Numbered from the stretch's first letter, positions 37,446 through 45,400 are shown. The stretch is DNA of 64,000 bases from Guptibacillus algicola (GCF_020171805.1 NZ_JAIVAF010000003.1:1195215-1259214), one strand, 5' to 3'. Notes: generated by a model not told the origin, from the sequence alone. Numbers and translations are program-made.

Positions 37446-37790
37446 CTATCTCTGTCTGAGCTCTTTAAGTATTTCAAGTCCTTTCGTTACTCCTTGACTC
37501 ATGGCAGAACCTCCACCATATGCTGCCGATACAAGCATCGTTTCATAAATCTCCTTGTCGCTACACCCTAACTCTACACATTGATCCATATGATACGTTA
37601 TGCTCTCCTGATCACCATCCTTCATGCTGATTGAGAGCGCCATCAAATGCTTCGTTGCCTTAGCTACCTCACCTTCCTCGAAACACTCACCAGTAAACTG
37701 ATTGTATTGAGTTATGGCTTCAGGTAACACCTCGTTTAATGTTTCAATCCCAGAACGGTATGCCTCTAATCTTTTCTCAGCTTTTTTCAT
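37446..37790 (-). CDS. AhpD/carboxymuconolactone decarboxylase-family protein lacking the CxxC
   Basis: A 114-aa protein of the CMD/AhpD fold: LMALSISMKDGDQESITYHMDQCVELG then SDKEIYETMLVSAAYGGGSAMSQG. In redox-active AhpD-like proteins the helix carries CxxC followed by H at +4; here that position reads DQES-ITYH, so both cysteines are missing while the His and the GGGSAM helix are kept. It is therefore unlikely to be a thiol peroxidase partner. ATG 37790 has GGAGAG 7 bases upstream; the longer frame of 25 more residues has a poorer site. It precedes the alpha/beta hydrolase gene on the same strand. Confidence 0.8.
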   Translation of the reverse strand: MKKAEKRLEAYRSGIETLNEVLPEAITQYNQFTGECFEEGEVAKATKHLMALSISMKDGDQESITYHMDQCVELGCSDKEIYETMLVSAAYGGGSAMSQGVTKGLEILKELRQR

Positions 37791-37896
37791 ATGATCTCTC
37801 CTTTTCATTACCTTACTAATACTCATACCATCTTTCTTTTCCTCACTAAACAAATGAATGTGCAAACATGTTGGTATATTTGTATCGATTGTAATT

Positions 37897-37905
37897 TGCT
37901 ATAAT
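37897..37905 (+). promoter_or_regulatory. Extended -10 promoter of the leader-MFS transcript
   Basis: TGCTATAAT at 37897-37905 is a perfect extended -10 (TGnTATAAT). No good -35 is seen at normal spacing. Transcription should begin near 37912, about 10 bases before the leader ribosome site. Confidence 0.6.
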
Positions 37906-37934
37906 TTGTTTATTAACCAATAGGAGGAAAACAT

Positions 37935-37988
37935 ATGTTAAAAAACCTACTTTCTACTCACTCAAGCAGGAAAGGTGTGAGCAACTAG
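37935..37988 (+). CDS. 17-codon leader peptide upstream of the MFS gene
   Basis: An ATG at 37935 opens MLKNLLSTHSSRKGVSN and ends at TAG 37986-37988. A strong AGGAGG lies 7 bases before it, better spaced than the site of the downstream MFS gene. The frame starts about 25 bases after the predicted transcription start and ends 56 bases before the MFS start. Codons 10-16 form one arm of a stem with 37993-38007. This is the layout of translation-attenuated antibiotic-resistance genes such as erm, cat and tet genes. The peptide itself is not known to me. Confidence 0.6.
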   Translation: MLKNLLSTHSSRKGVSN

Positions 37989-38041
37989 TTTTTATCACCT
38001 CCTGCTTTCAACTTGCCGGAACATAACATGAAAGTTGGAGG
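37964..38041 (+). promoter_or_regulatory. Competing RNA stems between leader peptide and MFS start (candidate translation attenuator)
   Basis: Stem I pairs AAGCAGG (37964-37970) with CCTGCTT (38001-38007) and GGTG (37974-37977) with CACC (37996-37999). Stem II pairs CAACTT (38009-38014) with AAGTTG (38032-38037), touching the MFS ribosome site GGAGG (38037-38041). The CCTCC in the 3' arm of stem I (37998-38002) is also complementary to that GGAGG. The structures are partly exclusive, so leader translation could change access to the MFS site. The direction of control is not certain. Confidence 0.5.
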
Positions 38042-38044
38042 ACA

Positions 38045-39259
38045 ATGTACTCGATTTCGAAACGGAACATTACTGTCTTATTTTGGGTGAATTTCTTTGG
38101 TGCAATAAGTTTCTTGCAACCTGTATTAACCCTGTTTTATTTGGAGAACGGATTATCAGAAGCCAATATACTAATGATATTGATGTGTTGGAGCGGAGCG
38201 GTTTTGATTGGAGAAATTCCAGCGGGTGTTTTTGCTGACCGTTTCGGCCCGAAGATATCGTTTTTGGTGGGTTCTACAATCAAGCTGATCAGTGTGGTTG
38301 TGTTACTGCTTTCACACGATTTGTTGTTATTTATGCTTTTTAGCTTCTTGAACGGTTTATCTGTCACCTTTTTCTCTGGAGCTGATGAAGCATTGATATA
38401 CGAATCCCTAAAGAAAGACAACAAGCAGAGCAAGATGGATGAAGCGATGGGGAAAATTCAGTCAGCTGGATTTATCTCGATGATTCTTGCTGTTTTGTTA
38501 GGTTCATTTGTTGCAAAAGATTTAGATCAACAGCAATTTCAGCTTTTGATACTATGTAGTCTTATCGCATACCTGATTGAGTTGATCCTTCTCTTCTTTA
38601 TACACGAACCTGACGTCGAGATCACGGTATCGGAAGCTTCTGTCAATAAAGTAGTTGAAGGAATATCCGTCATTAAAAAAGCACCACAACTTCTATTGAT
38701 GTTTCTCAACCTCACGTTGGTATTTATACCTACAGTAGCGGTTTTCGAGAAGTTTGACCAACCACTCATGACAGATGCTGGATTGCCTGTCTATCTAATT
38801 GGACCTATCTACGCAGTCGGGGCTTTACTTGCGTTCTTTTCTTCTAGGAACATCGCCTTTCTAACTAAGAAGGTCTCTAGAGTTGCCCTCATGTATGCAT
38901 CAGGCTTTTTGAGCGCTGGGGGACTATTAATAGCAGCTTTGTTTCAAGATACACTATGGCTTATATTAGGTGTTATTCTCTTCTTAAGGTGGATCGGTGC
39001 GATTCGTTATCCGATTTATTCACAACTGAGTAACGATGTGATCCCTTCACACGTCCGTGCAACAACAATCTCATTATTATCAATTTTAGACTCCATTTTT
39101 GATCTGATTGTTTTTGTATCCCTACTATTATTTGCTGTCGAGGGTGTATCAGGAATCTTAATAGGCGCTGCTGTCATCGCTCTTCTTGGATCCATGATCC
39201 CTATTCACAATGCGCGAGTTAGAAGAGGTAAAGTAGCAATCCCAAAAGAATTCCAATAA
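38045..39259 (+). CDS. MFS exporter downstream of a leader peptide
   Basis: A 404-aa major facilitator protein with about twelve helices. Motif A is GVFADRFGPK between helices 2 and 3; DEALIYESLKKDNKQSKMDEAMGK is a long charged stretch after helix 5; the C-terminus is basic. It resembles DHA-type multidrug exporters. The leader peptide and RNA stems in front suggest expression induced by a ribosome-targeting compound, which would fit an antibiotic exporter (inference). GGAGG is only 3 bases from the ATG, a tight spacing. A hairpin with T-run follows 79 bases after the stop. Confidence 0.82.
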   Translation: MYSISKRNITVLFWVNFFGAISFLQPVLTLFYLENGLSEANILMILMCWSGAVLIGEIPAGVFADRFGPKISFLVGSTIKLISVVVLLLSHDLLLFMLFSFLNGLSVTFFSGADEALIYESLKKDNKQSKMDEAMGKIQSAGFISMILAVLLGSFVAKDLDQQQFQLLILCSLIAYLIELILLFFIHEPDVEITVSEASVNKVVEGISVIKKAPQLLLMFLNLTLVFIPTVAVFEKFDQPLMTDAGLPVYLIGPIYAVGALLAFFSSRNIAFLTKKVSRVALMYASGFLSAGGLLIAALFQDTLWLILGVILFLRWIGAIRYPIYSQLSNDVIPSHVRATTISLLSILDSIFDLIVFVSLLLFAVEGVSGILIGAAVIALLGSMIPIHNARVRRGKVAIPKEFQ

Positions 39260-39337
39260 AGGTTTGCATTCCGATTTAGTGAGTGATATTATATATTTAA
39301 ACCATTTTACTTTGAATATATTTAGGATTTAAATTAG

Positions 39338-39396
39338 CTGTAACTTCTAGAGGAGGTAACAAAGTTAAATCCTCGCCACTGAAGTTGCAGTTTTTT
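39338..39396 (+). terminator. Terminator-like stem with T-run between MFS and csp genes
   Basis: CTGTAACTTC (39338-39347) pairs with GAAGTTGCAG (39381-39390) with one G-U, an inner GAGG/CCTC pair extends it, and six T residues follow. It may end the MFS transcript, or act in the long 5' leader of the cold-shock gene. Confidence 0.6.
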
Positions 39397-39473
39397 AATG
39401 AAGAAAACGTATTACTTAGTGAATGGTGAATTTTAAATTATGTACGATCTGGTACATTAGGAGGCAATTTTCT

Positions 39474-39674
39474 ATGCAAAACGGTAAAGTAAAATGGTTC
39501 AACGCTGAAAAAGGTTTCGGTTTCATCGAAGTTGAAGGAGCAGACGACGTATTCGTACATTTCTCTGCAATCAACGAAGAAGGTTTCAAAACTCTAGACG
39601 AAGGCCAAGAAGTTAACTTCGAAATCGTCGAAGGTAACCGTGGACCTCAAGCTGCTAACGTAACGAAAGCATAA
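39474..39674 (+). CDS. Cold-shock protein (CspA family)
   Basis: A 66-aa single-domain cold-shock RNA chaperone. RNP1 reads KGFGFIEV and RNP2 reads DVFVHFSAI; the rest [14 protein letters not shown] is canonical, as is the end [13 protein letters not shown]. It binds single-stranded RNA and melts secondary structure. ATG 39474 has AGGAGG 9 bases upstream; the longer upstream frame is the 5' leader. The leader from the hairpin at 39338 to the start may fold for temperature-dependent control, as known for other csp mRNAs. Confidence 0.96.
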   Translation: MQNGKVKWFNAEKGFGFIEVEGADDVFVHFSAINEEGFKTLDEGQEVNFEIVEGNRGPQAANVTKA

Positions 39675-39688
39675 ATAGCACACATCCA

Positions 39689-39720
39689 TAAGAGCCCGGT
39701 GACTTGTCACCGGGCTCTTA
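39689..39720. terminator. Bidirectional terminator after csp
   Basis: Perfect 15-base-pair stem (39689-39703 with 39706-39720) with a 2-base loop drawn minimally and a T-rich tail; shared with the leftward acetyltransferase pseudogene. Confidence 0.93.
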
Positions 39721-39723
39721 TTT

Positions 39724-40700
39724 TTATTTAAACCGCTTTGTTAACAGGAGTTCATCATGAATAGGAATATCATGATACCCCTTTTCAGGTATTTCTTTTT
39801 TTATATTGCGAGCTTCATCAACTGCCCCAGAATGCACGTCTGTTATTCGATACCCTCTTTTTTGATAAAACTTTAAAGCATGAAGGTTATCATTGGTGGT
39901 TAGTAAAGTAACTTTCTCCAAACCTTTCCGAAAAGCAGCGATTTCCACTTCCATTAATAGCCTAGTCGCTATACCCATTCCTTCATTAAAGCTATCGAGC
40001 GAAATGATCTCACACTCGTCATCATGAAAAACATATGTGATGATCCCTTCGACTTCACCTCCATTGTTCTTTACAAAAAAGCCATCTAATTCATTGCAAT
40101 GATAAATCCCTGAGGAAATGACCATAACATCACTACCCCAGCTCTTTTCAAACAACTTTTTTATGTATGTTCTGTCCTTATCTTTAATGGGAATTATTGA
40201 GGAAGCATCATCATAAACCATTAGCTGGCAGTCCCGCATCGCTCCTTCATGCCATTCGTGTTGTTTTAACATACACAGTTTCTTGAAACCTGCACTTTCG
40301 TAACATGCTATCGCTCTTCTATTCCAAGCTTGAGGATCCATCACAACAAACGTTGCCTTTTCTTTCTTAACAAGGTAATCGACAATCGTAGTCACTAGCT
40401 TAGTACCAATTCCTTTATTCCAATAGCCAGGTTCACCAATAAACTGATCTATTCCATAGGTGTTTTGAGGTAGTGTCAGCCATTCAATACTAGAAGAACG
40501 GTAGAACTGTACATATCCGATTGGAACAGCTTGGAAAGAAACAATACAACCGGAAACATCCTCCCTGCCAATATAATCCTCTCTTATTTTTCTAACGTAT
40601 AATGGGAGTCTCTTCCCTCGTAATACTGTAAAACGTTCTCGTCAGTAAGCCATCTTAATAATAACGTTTCATCTTCAGGACCCAATTTCCTAATAGACAT
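39724..40700 (-). pseudogene. Frameshifted double GNAT: AAC(6')-like acetyltransferase fused to a second GNAT domain
   Basis: Two overlapping-frame pieces join into one protein of about 325 residues. The N-terminal domain reads LLLRWLTDENVLQYYEGRD, YGIDQFIGEPGYWNKGIG, MDPQAWNRRAIACYESAGF and QHEWHEGAMRDCQLMVYDD, close in wording to AAC(6')-type aminoglycoside acetyltransferases. A second GNAT domain follows with GMGIATRLLMEVE and TNDNLHALKFYQKRGYRI. The reading frame breaks at 40587-40591, where five T (A on the coding strand) stand where six are needed: the coding strand reads GAA AAA TAA instead of GAA AAA ATA AGA. Either a real frameshift or a homopolymer sequencing error. MSIRK at 40700 is the likely start but has a weak ribosome site. 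Confidence 0.8.
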
Positions 40701-40737
40701 CGACCCGGATTGAATAAATGATTCATGATCGCTTAGA

Positions 40738-41157
40738 TTATTCACCTCCACCACCTCCATCAGATCCTCCAATTTCATAACTTTCAGAACCACCCTTGTA
40801 ATGAAATGATGCGTCTACATAGCTTGAATCAAAGGAAGACTCTATTGTTGGTGACAGAAGCTGATCTTTTAATGATGTTTCGTCTGAACTAGAGATCCAA
40901 TCCTTAGCAACCGCATAAGCTAGGATGCCTTCTACATCAAGTTGTTCCATTTCCTTTCGTTCTTCAGGGGAAATCTCAACACCATCTCCAATTGAAGTAA
41001 TCACATACTTACTTGCGCTTGAGCGAGACTCCCATGAGGAGCGAACGATCTTTTCGTGTGGTCTCATTTTCCATTTCTTGCGATTTCGGTCAGCGAAAAA
41101 AGCAAGCGATACTACACCTAGGACTAAAATTAGAAGAAACCATGCTATTCCACTCAT
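40738..41157 (-). CDS. Membrane-anchored hypothetical protein with Gly-rich C-terminus
   Basis: A 139-aa protein I cannot name. It starts MSGIAWFLLILVLGVVSLAFF (a single N-terminal helix), then a basic patch NRKKWK, a mixed acidic domain and a low-complexity end GGSDGGGGGE. ATG 41157 is supported by GGAGG 6 bases upstream; 35 extra codons in the longer frame have no site. Such Gly-rich tails after a one-helix anchor occur in several small Bacillus proteins. Its stop lies next to the start region of the frameshifted acetyltransferase, so the two may be co-transcribed. Confidence 0.6.
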   Translation of the reverse strand: MSGIAWFLLILVLGVVSLAFFADRNRKKWKMRPHEKIVRSSWESRSSASKYVITSIGDGVEISPEERKEMEQLDVEGILAYAVAKDWISSSDETSLKDQLLSPTIESSFDSSYVDASFHYKGGSESYEIGGSDGGGGGE

Positions 41158-41320
41158 CCCATTCCTCCCTTTGCTTTTTCCTTTAATTACGCAAAAATGT
41201 AATAAAAGTTTCACCTTTGAAATTTCTTTTAGAAAAAGCACAAAAACAGTAATATTTTTCATTAAAATGGGGTATAATAGATAATTTACCCTATATCATT
41301 GTTTTTAGCCATGTGTTACA

Positions 41321-41341
41321 CTATAAGAAATCTTCTTATAG
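41321..41341. promoter_or_regulatory. Perfect inverted repeat in the promoter region of the 41362 gene
   Basis: CTATAAGAA-ATC-TTCTTATAG, a perfect 9-base inverted repeat with a 3-base centre, 21 bases before the gene start. It overlaps a possible -10 (TATAAG at 41322-41327) with TTGTTT 17 bases upstream, so it could be an operator or a 5' hairpin. Confidence 0.4.
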
Positions 41342-41361
41342 ATGGGAATTGATATAACAAT

Positions 41362-41601
41362 ATGGGAAAATACATGATTGACCACCAAAACCGAATTGTC
41401 CATAGGACAGCCTATGCTGGTGATGAATGCCATTTGCCTGAAACACCACTTAAAGATCGGTCTGAGGTTAATCTGGACACAGAACTTGAGGTATTAGTTG
41501 AGCAAAAAGGATACCAAAAATGTTCTTCCTGTTTTTTCGGTTCTACATTTGAAAGTCATCTTGAATTTAATCGCCCGAGCAGACATGTTAAACATATATA
41601 A
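41362..41601 (+). CDS. Small hypothetical protein with C-terminal CxxC
   Basis: I do not recognise this 79-aa protein. It begins MGKYMIDHQNRIVHRTAY, then an acidic middle, then GYQKCSSCFFGSTFESHLEFNRP with a CSSC pair that could bind metal together with ECH near residue 23. It is soluble. The ribosome site is weak; the start might be ATG 41362 or the second Met four codons later. A perfect inverted repeat lies just upstream and a good terminator follows. Single gene. Confidence 0.55.
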   Translation: MGKYMIDHQNRIVHRTAYAGDECHLPETPLKDRSEVNLDTELEVLVEQKGYQKCSSCFFGSTFESHLEFNRPSRHVKHI

Positions 41602-41628
41602 CGCGAACTATAAAATAGCATTGCTTTA

Positions 41629-41665
41629 GGCAAGGACTCTAATAAAAAGGGATCCTTGCCTTTTT
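41629..41665 (+). terminator. Terminator of the 41362-41601 gene
   Basis: Eight-base-pair stem GGCAAGGA / TCCTTGCC followed by TTTTT. Confidence 0.85.
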
Positions 41666-41833
41666 ATGTATGATATTGTTTCCACCCTCCTTTTCTTCGC
41701 AGAGCCTTCTCGATAAAACCTTTATTTACGCGACTTTTAAAGGTATAATAATAAATGGTTTCTATTTTCAGAACAATGTCTATATTCTTGAACTTTATTT
41801 TTCGCTGTTACTTTACTAGCTTTGTGTTATATT

Positions 41834-41865
41834 TATAACTATGTTTTTATAAACATACAGTTATA
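41834..41865. promoter_or_regulatory. AT-rich inverted repeat upstream of the YjiH-family gene
   Basis: TATAACT-ATGTTT at 41834-41846 mirrors AAACAT-AC-AGTTATA at 41851-41865 (a two-base insertion breaks one arm), 37 bases before the start codon. The rest of the 300-base spacer 41602-41901 shows the terminator at 41629 and nothing else recognisable. Confidence 0.4.
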
Positions 41866-41901
41866 CATAAAATTATTTATATACAACAGAGGTGACCGTC
41901 A

Positions 41902-43272
41902 ATGAAAACTAGTAACCAACAAGAAAACGTAACAACTTCCGGAATCTTGAAATTCGCTATACCATCTTTGATTGGTATATTCTTATTCATGATTCCTATA
42001 CCTGCCAAGGAAGGTATAACGATTCCAATTGCAAAACTGGCAGATTGGCTTCAAGTTTATGTTGCCAAATCACTTCCAGTAACGCTGCCTCAAGTGATGA
42101 CACTTATAATCTCGATTACCGTTATACTTAGCTTTATAGCAGTAGTGGTAAAACCTAAATGGGTAACAAACTCTCCTTTTCTTGTGAATTTATTGCAAGT
42201 CACGCCGGTCTGGCTTATCGCACGGACTCTAGGGATGATATTTGCTATTCTCACACTCTATAAGATCGGTCCTGAATGGATCTGGTCTGATGCAACGGGA
42301 GGCTTGTTACTAAATAGTCTTATACCTATACTATTTTCTGTATTTTTATTTGCTGGCCTGTTCTTACCACTACTATTGAATTTCGGTTTACTCGAATTAT
42401 GCGGAGCGCTTCTTACTAGAATAATGAGACCGCTTTTCACGCTACCTGGTCGATCTTCAATCGATTGTCTCGCTTCTTGGATGGGTGATGGAACGATTGG
42501 TGTACTTCTTACAAGTAAACAGTATGAAGAAGGATATTATACAAAAAGAGAAGCGGCTGTTATTGGGACAACCTTCTCTGTTGTATCCATTACCTTTAGT
42601 ATTGTAGTTTTAGCTGAAATGAAACTACAGGCTTATTTCCTTCCATATTACTTAACGATTGCACTTGCTGGTGTGGTTGCTGCGATTATCATGCCGAGAA
42701 TTCCGCCACTATCTAGAAAGCCAGATGAAACGCATGAGAATGTATCTGACAAACAAAGTGATGCGATTCCAGCGGGTTATACGCCTTTTCGTTGGGGTAT
42801 TGTAAAAGCGACAGAAACAGCAAAGAAAAACCGAGCCTCAGATGTAGCAAAAGGCGGCGTTCAGAATGTTTTAGATATGTGGATGGCCGTTATCCCTATC
42901 GTAATGGCTATCGGTACAATTGCACTAATCATCGCTGAAAACACTCCATTATTCAGTTATTTAGGAGCACCATTCGTTCCACTACTGAATTTAATGCAAG
43001 TACCTGAAGCTGCTGAAGCTGCTCAAACCATGGTGATTGGGTTTGCAGATATGTTTCTACCCGCAATCATCGGCTCTAGTATTGAAAGTGAATTAACTCG
43101 TTTTGTGATTGCATGTCTATCTGTTTCTCAGCTTATATACATGTCTGAAGTTGGTGGTCTTCTATTAGGATCTAAAGTACCAGTTCGCTTTTGGGATCTC
43201 GTCATCATCTTCTTAGAACGAACGTTAATTTCACTACCAATTATTGTAATAATGGCACATATCATATTTTAA
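41902..43272 (+). CDS. YjiH-family membrane protein (nucleoside-recognition/Gate domain)
   Basis: A 456-aa protein with about ten hydrophobic segments in two halves joined by a hydrophilic loop at residues 285-325. The YjiH family signature is seen in FAIPSLIGIFLFMIPIPAKEG and in WMGDGTIGVLLTSKQYEEGYY, with VNAGFADMFLP-like segments in the second half (VIGFADMFLPAIIGSS). The protein family carries a nucleoside-recognition Gate domain of unclear transport role. GAGGTGA lies before the ATG. It is a single gene with an inverted repeat in its promoter region and a good terminator. Confidence 0.85.
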   Translation: MKTSNQQENVTTSGILKFAIPSLIGIFLFMIPIPAKEGITIPIAKLADWLQVYVAKSLPVTLPQVMTLIISITVILSFIAVVVKPKWVTNSPFLVNLLQVTPVWLIARTLGMIFAILTLYKIGPEWIWSDATGGLLLNSLIPILFSVFLFAGLFLPLLLNFGLLELCGALLTRIMRPLFTLPGRSSIDCLASWMGDGTIGVLLTSKQYEEGYYTKREAAVIGTTFSVVSITFSIVVLAEMKLQAYFLPYYLTIALAGVVAAIIMPRIPPLSRKPDETHENVSDKQSDAIPAGYTPFRWGIVKATETAKKNRASDVAKGGVQNVLDMWMAVIPIVMAIGTIALIIAENTPLFSYLGAPFVPLLNLMQVPEAAEAAQTMVIGFADMFLPAIIGSSIESELTRFVIACLSVSQLIYMSEVGGLLLGSKVPVRFWDLVIIFLERTLISLPIIVIMAHIIF

Positions 43273-43277
43273 TTTAG

Positions 43278-43304
43278 AAGCCAGGATACTCTATCCTGGC
43301 TTTT
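43278..43304 (+). terminator. Terminator of the YjiH-family gene
   Basis: Eleven-base-pair stem AAGCCAGGATA / TATCCTGGCTT followed by TTTATT. Confidence 0.9.
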
Positions 43305-43390
43305 ATTAATGGGTTATCATATATATTTATAAATAAGTTTTTTTAAGATCGTTTATATTACGGTATGTGAAATTTAAAATTTATAAATAA

Positions 43391-43412
43391 AAAAAGACAG
43401 CCGTAGCTGCCT
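43391..43412 (-). terminator. Terminator of the oxidoreductase gene
   Basis: Stem GACAGC / GCTGCC with one mismatch and a CGTA loop, followed on the minus strand by TTTTTTTATT. Confidence 0.75.
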
Positions 43413-43413
43413 T

Positions 43414-44352
43414 CTATTTATCAAACACGATTACGATTTTGCCTCTAGCATGGTGAGACTCACTTAGTCGATGAGCCTCAATGATTCCTTCTTCTCCAAA
43501 TGGGAAGCGATGTCCAATTGTTGCTTTTATGTGACCATCAGCAATTAGTTCACCAATTTGCTTCAGCTGTGCACCGTTCGGTTCTAACCAAACCGTTCCT
43601 GAGCGCACACCTTTTTCCTTCGCCTTCTCTTTGTCTGGCATAGCCACAATAGAAGCAAGTCGTCCGCCTCCATTTAGTACTAGGAAGCTCTTATCTAACA
43701 CTTCTCCACCTATCGTATCTAGAACGACATCATACTCCTCAAGCACTTCTGAAAAATCCTCTTCCTTGTAATTGATAGCGCGATCTGCACCTAACGACTC
43801 TACATACTCGATGTTCTTCCCGCTACACGTAGTTGCTACATAAGCACCTTTGTACTTCGCTAGTTGGATCGCAAAGCTTCCAACACCACCAGAGCCTCCA
43901 TGAATAAGGACTTTATCATCCTTTCTCACATCCGCAAAGTCTATTAAGCACTGCCACGCTGTAAGTCCTACTAATGGAACGGAAGCCGCCTCTTCAAACG
44001 AAATATTGTCAGGCATATGTGCAAGTAAATGAGCATCCACCACAACCTCTTCTGCATATGTTCCATTCGCTGTAGTGGCCGGTCTAGCAAATACACGGTC
44101 GCCTTCACTGAATTCTGTAACGTTCTTTCCAATTCGCTTTACTTTACCTGCTATATCCCAACCTAAAATGATCGGGAAGTTGAAAGGTAATTTCTCTTTT
44201 AAATACCCCTCTCTTACTTTCCAATCGATTGGATTAATCGAAGTTGCATAACTTTCTACAACTACCTGGTCATCTTGAGGAGTCAGGGAATAAAGCTCAA
44301 CTTCTTTTAACTGTTCACTTCCTCCATATGATTCAATAACTACAGCTTTCAT
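43414..44352 (-). CDS. Quinone-oxidoreductase-like NADP-dependent MDR
   Basis: A 312-aa medium-chain dehydrogenase/reductase of the zinc-free quinone oxidoreductase branch. Motifs: GWDIAGKVKRIGKNVTEFSEGDRVFA, the nucleotide-binding IHGGSGGVGSFAIQLAKYKGA, GADRAINYKEED and a C-terminal HARGKIVIVF. These enzymes reduce quinones, enones or 2-alkenals with NADPH and often handle oxidised lipids. No zinc ligands are seen. GGGAGGT lies before the ATG. It may share a transcript with the upstream prenyltransferase-like gene (gap 33 bases), but nothing indicates a joint function. Confidence 0.9.
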   Translation of the reverse strand: MKAVVIESYGGSEQLKEVELYSLTPQDDQVVVESYATSINPIDWKVREGYLKEKLPFNFPIILGWDIAGKVKRIGKNVTEFSEGDRVFARPATTANGTYAEEVVVDAHLLAHMPDNISFEEAASVPLVGLTAWQCLIDFADVRKDDKVLIHGGSGGVGSFAIQLAKYKGAYVATTCSGKNIEYVESLGADRAINYKEEDFSEVLEEYDVVLDTIGGEVLDKSFLVLNGGGRLASIVAMPDKEKAKEKGVRSGTVWLEPNGAQLKQIGELIADGHIKATIGHRFPFGEEGIIEAHRLSESHHARGKIVIVFDK

Positions 44353-44385
44353 GAAAGGTACCTCCCTTTTTAAATCATTTATCCT

Positions 44386-45276
44386 TTACTTTTCAATTCG
44401 ATCAAATTTGCTCAACGTGATGATCTGTTGAACAGTCAAGCTCCCTTTCCATTCTCGCTTAGCCTGTTCCCAGTCTTTTTCGTATTGTCCCCATTCCCAT
44501 GTAGGTTCCCAACTACCGTCTTCATTTTGTTGATCTACGATGTAATCCAGATTCACAAGAAGCTCCTGATTTAATTCATCTACGAATGGAGATTCATCTG
44601 ATTCCACAAGTACAACTGGTTGAACGCCGTATGAATCCCACTTTTCCGGACGGTCGACTATGTACGGAAGCTGCTTATGAACCTTGTCTGTGATTACTTC
44701 TTTTATATCTCCACCTGCTAAATCAGCAAGTCTTAAATAGCATAGAACTTCATGTATCTCGTATTCATTCAAATCACTCAAATGATCCATCACTTTCATC
44801 AGCATCTCAGATTTAGGCTCTTTATCATCACTGAACGCTAAAAGGTAACCAACGATTTCCGCATCTGGGTTCGCTGAGTACTTCTGTTCCCCTGGATGAA
44901 CACTCCACCATGGTGCATGAGGTACATCATTTACTGCTTCAGGTACAGCTTCCCAGCCCTCTCCTACACGGTAAGTATCTTGAAAATATTCGATTCCCTT
45001 TTTTATAAAAGGATGGTTCTTTGGCAAGCCGAGCTTTGTTAAATATTGAAACGCAACAGATGTAGCCATCGGAGATGACTCTTCAAGACGAAAGTCCGGT
45101 TCTAAGCTATGACCAAACCCTCCATCTTCATTACGGTACTTCTCAAGTTCATTTAAAACTTGTTCTTCGTTTCCTTCACCCTTCCAGTATTTAAAAAAGG
45201 CGCGGTCGATCCCTCTCGCCTCATTTTCAATATACGAACATGCTTTTTCAAATTGCGCTTTCGTTAATTTCTTCAT
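44386..45276 (-). CDS. Prenyltransferase/squalene-cyclase repeat-like protein
   Basis: A 296-aa protein with QW-type alpha-toroid repeats: YRNEDGGFGHSLEP at about residue 46, DTYRVGEGWEAVPE, and DQQNEDGSWEPTWEWGQYE near residue 248. These repeats occur in terpene cyclases, protein prenyltransferases and C-type cobalamin proteins; here only one barrel of about 290 residues is present and the catalytic DXDD of squalene-hopene cyclase is not seen. I infer a carbohydrate- or lipid-related alpha-barrel enzyme of unknown activity. AGGGA lies 9 bases before the ATG. Confidence 0.65.
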   Translation of the reverse strand: MKKLTKAQFEKACSYIENEARGIDRAFFKYWKGEGNEEQVLNELEKYRNEDGGFGHSLEPDFRLEESSPMATSVAFQYLTKLGLPKNHPFIKKGIEYFQDTYRVGEGWEAVPEAVNDVPHAPWWSVHPGEQKYSANPDAEIVGYLLAFSDDKEPKSEMLMKVMDHLSDLNEYEIHEVLCYLRLADLAGGDIKEVITDKVHKQLPYIVDRPEKWDSYGVQPVVLVESDESPFVDELNQELLVNLDYIVDQQNEDGSWEPTWEWGQYEKDWEQAKREWKGSLTVQQIITLSKFDRIEK

Positions 45277-45365
45277 TCAAAACCGTCCCTTCGTTTGTAC
45301 TTGTCCATACAATACACAATATCCATAATTCTCTCTTCTAAATCATCATTTTCAATAAAAAAGAA

Positions 45366-45388
45366 AGAGCGAGGCTTTACCACGCTCT
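45366..45388 (-). terminator. Terminator of the thioesterase-enoyl-CoA hydratase unit
   Basis: Stem AGAGCG / CGCTCT with an inner AGG/CC pairing; on the minus strand it is followed by TTTCTTTTTT. Confidence 0.82.
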
Positions 45389-45400
45389 AAATGAAACAGA

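Noticed and set aside
39398..39436. Short frame [12 protein letters not shown] upstream of csp
   Set aside because: It has no ribosome site and lies directly after a T-run; unlike the MFS leader it shows no paired RNA arms.
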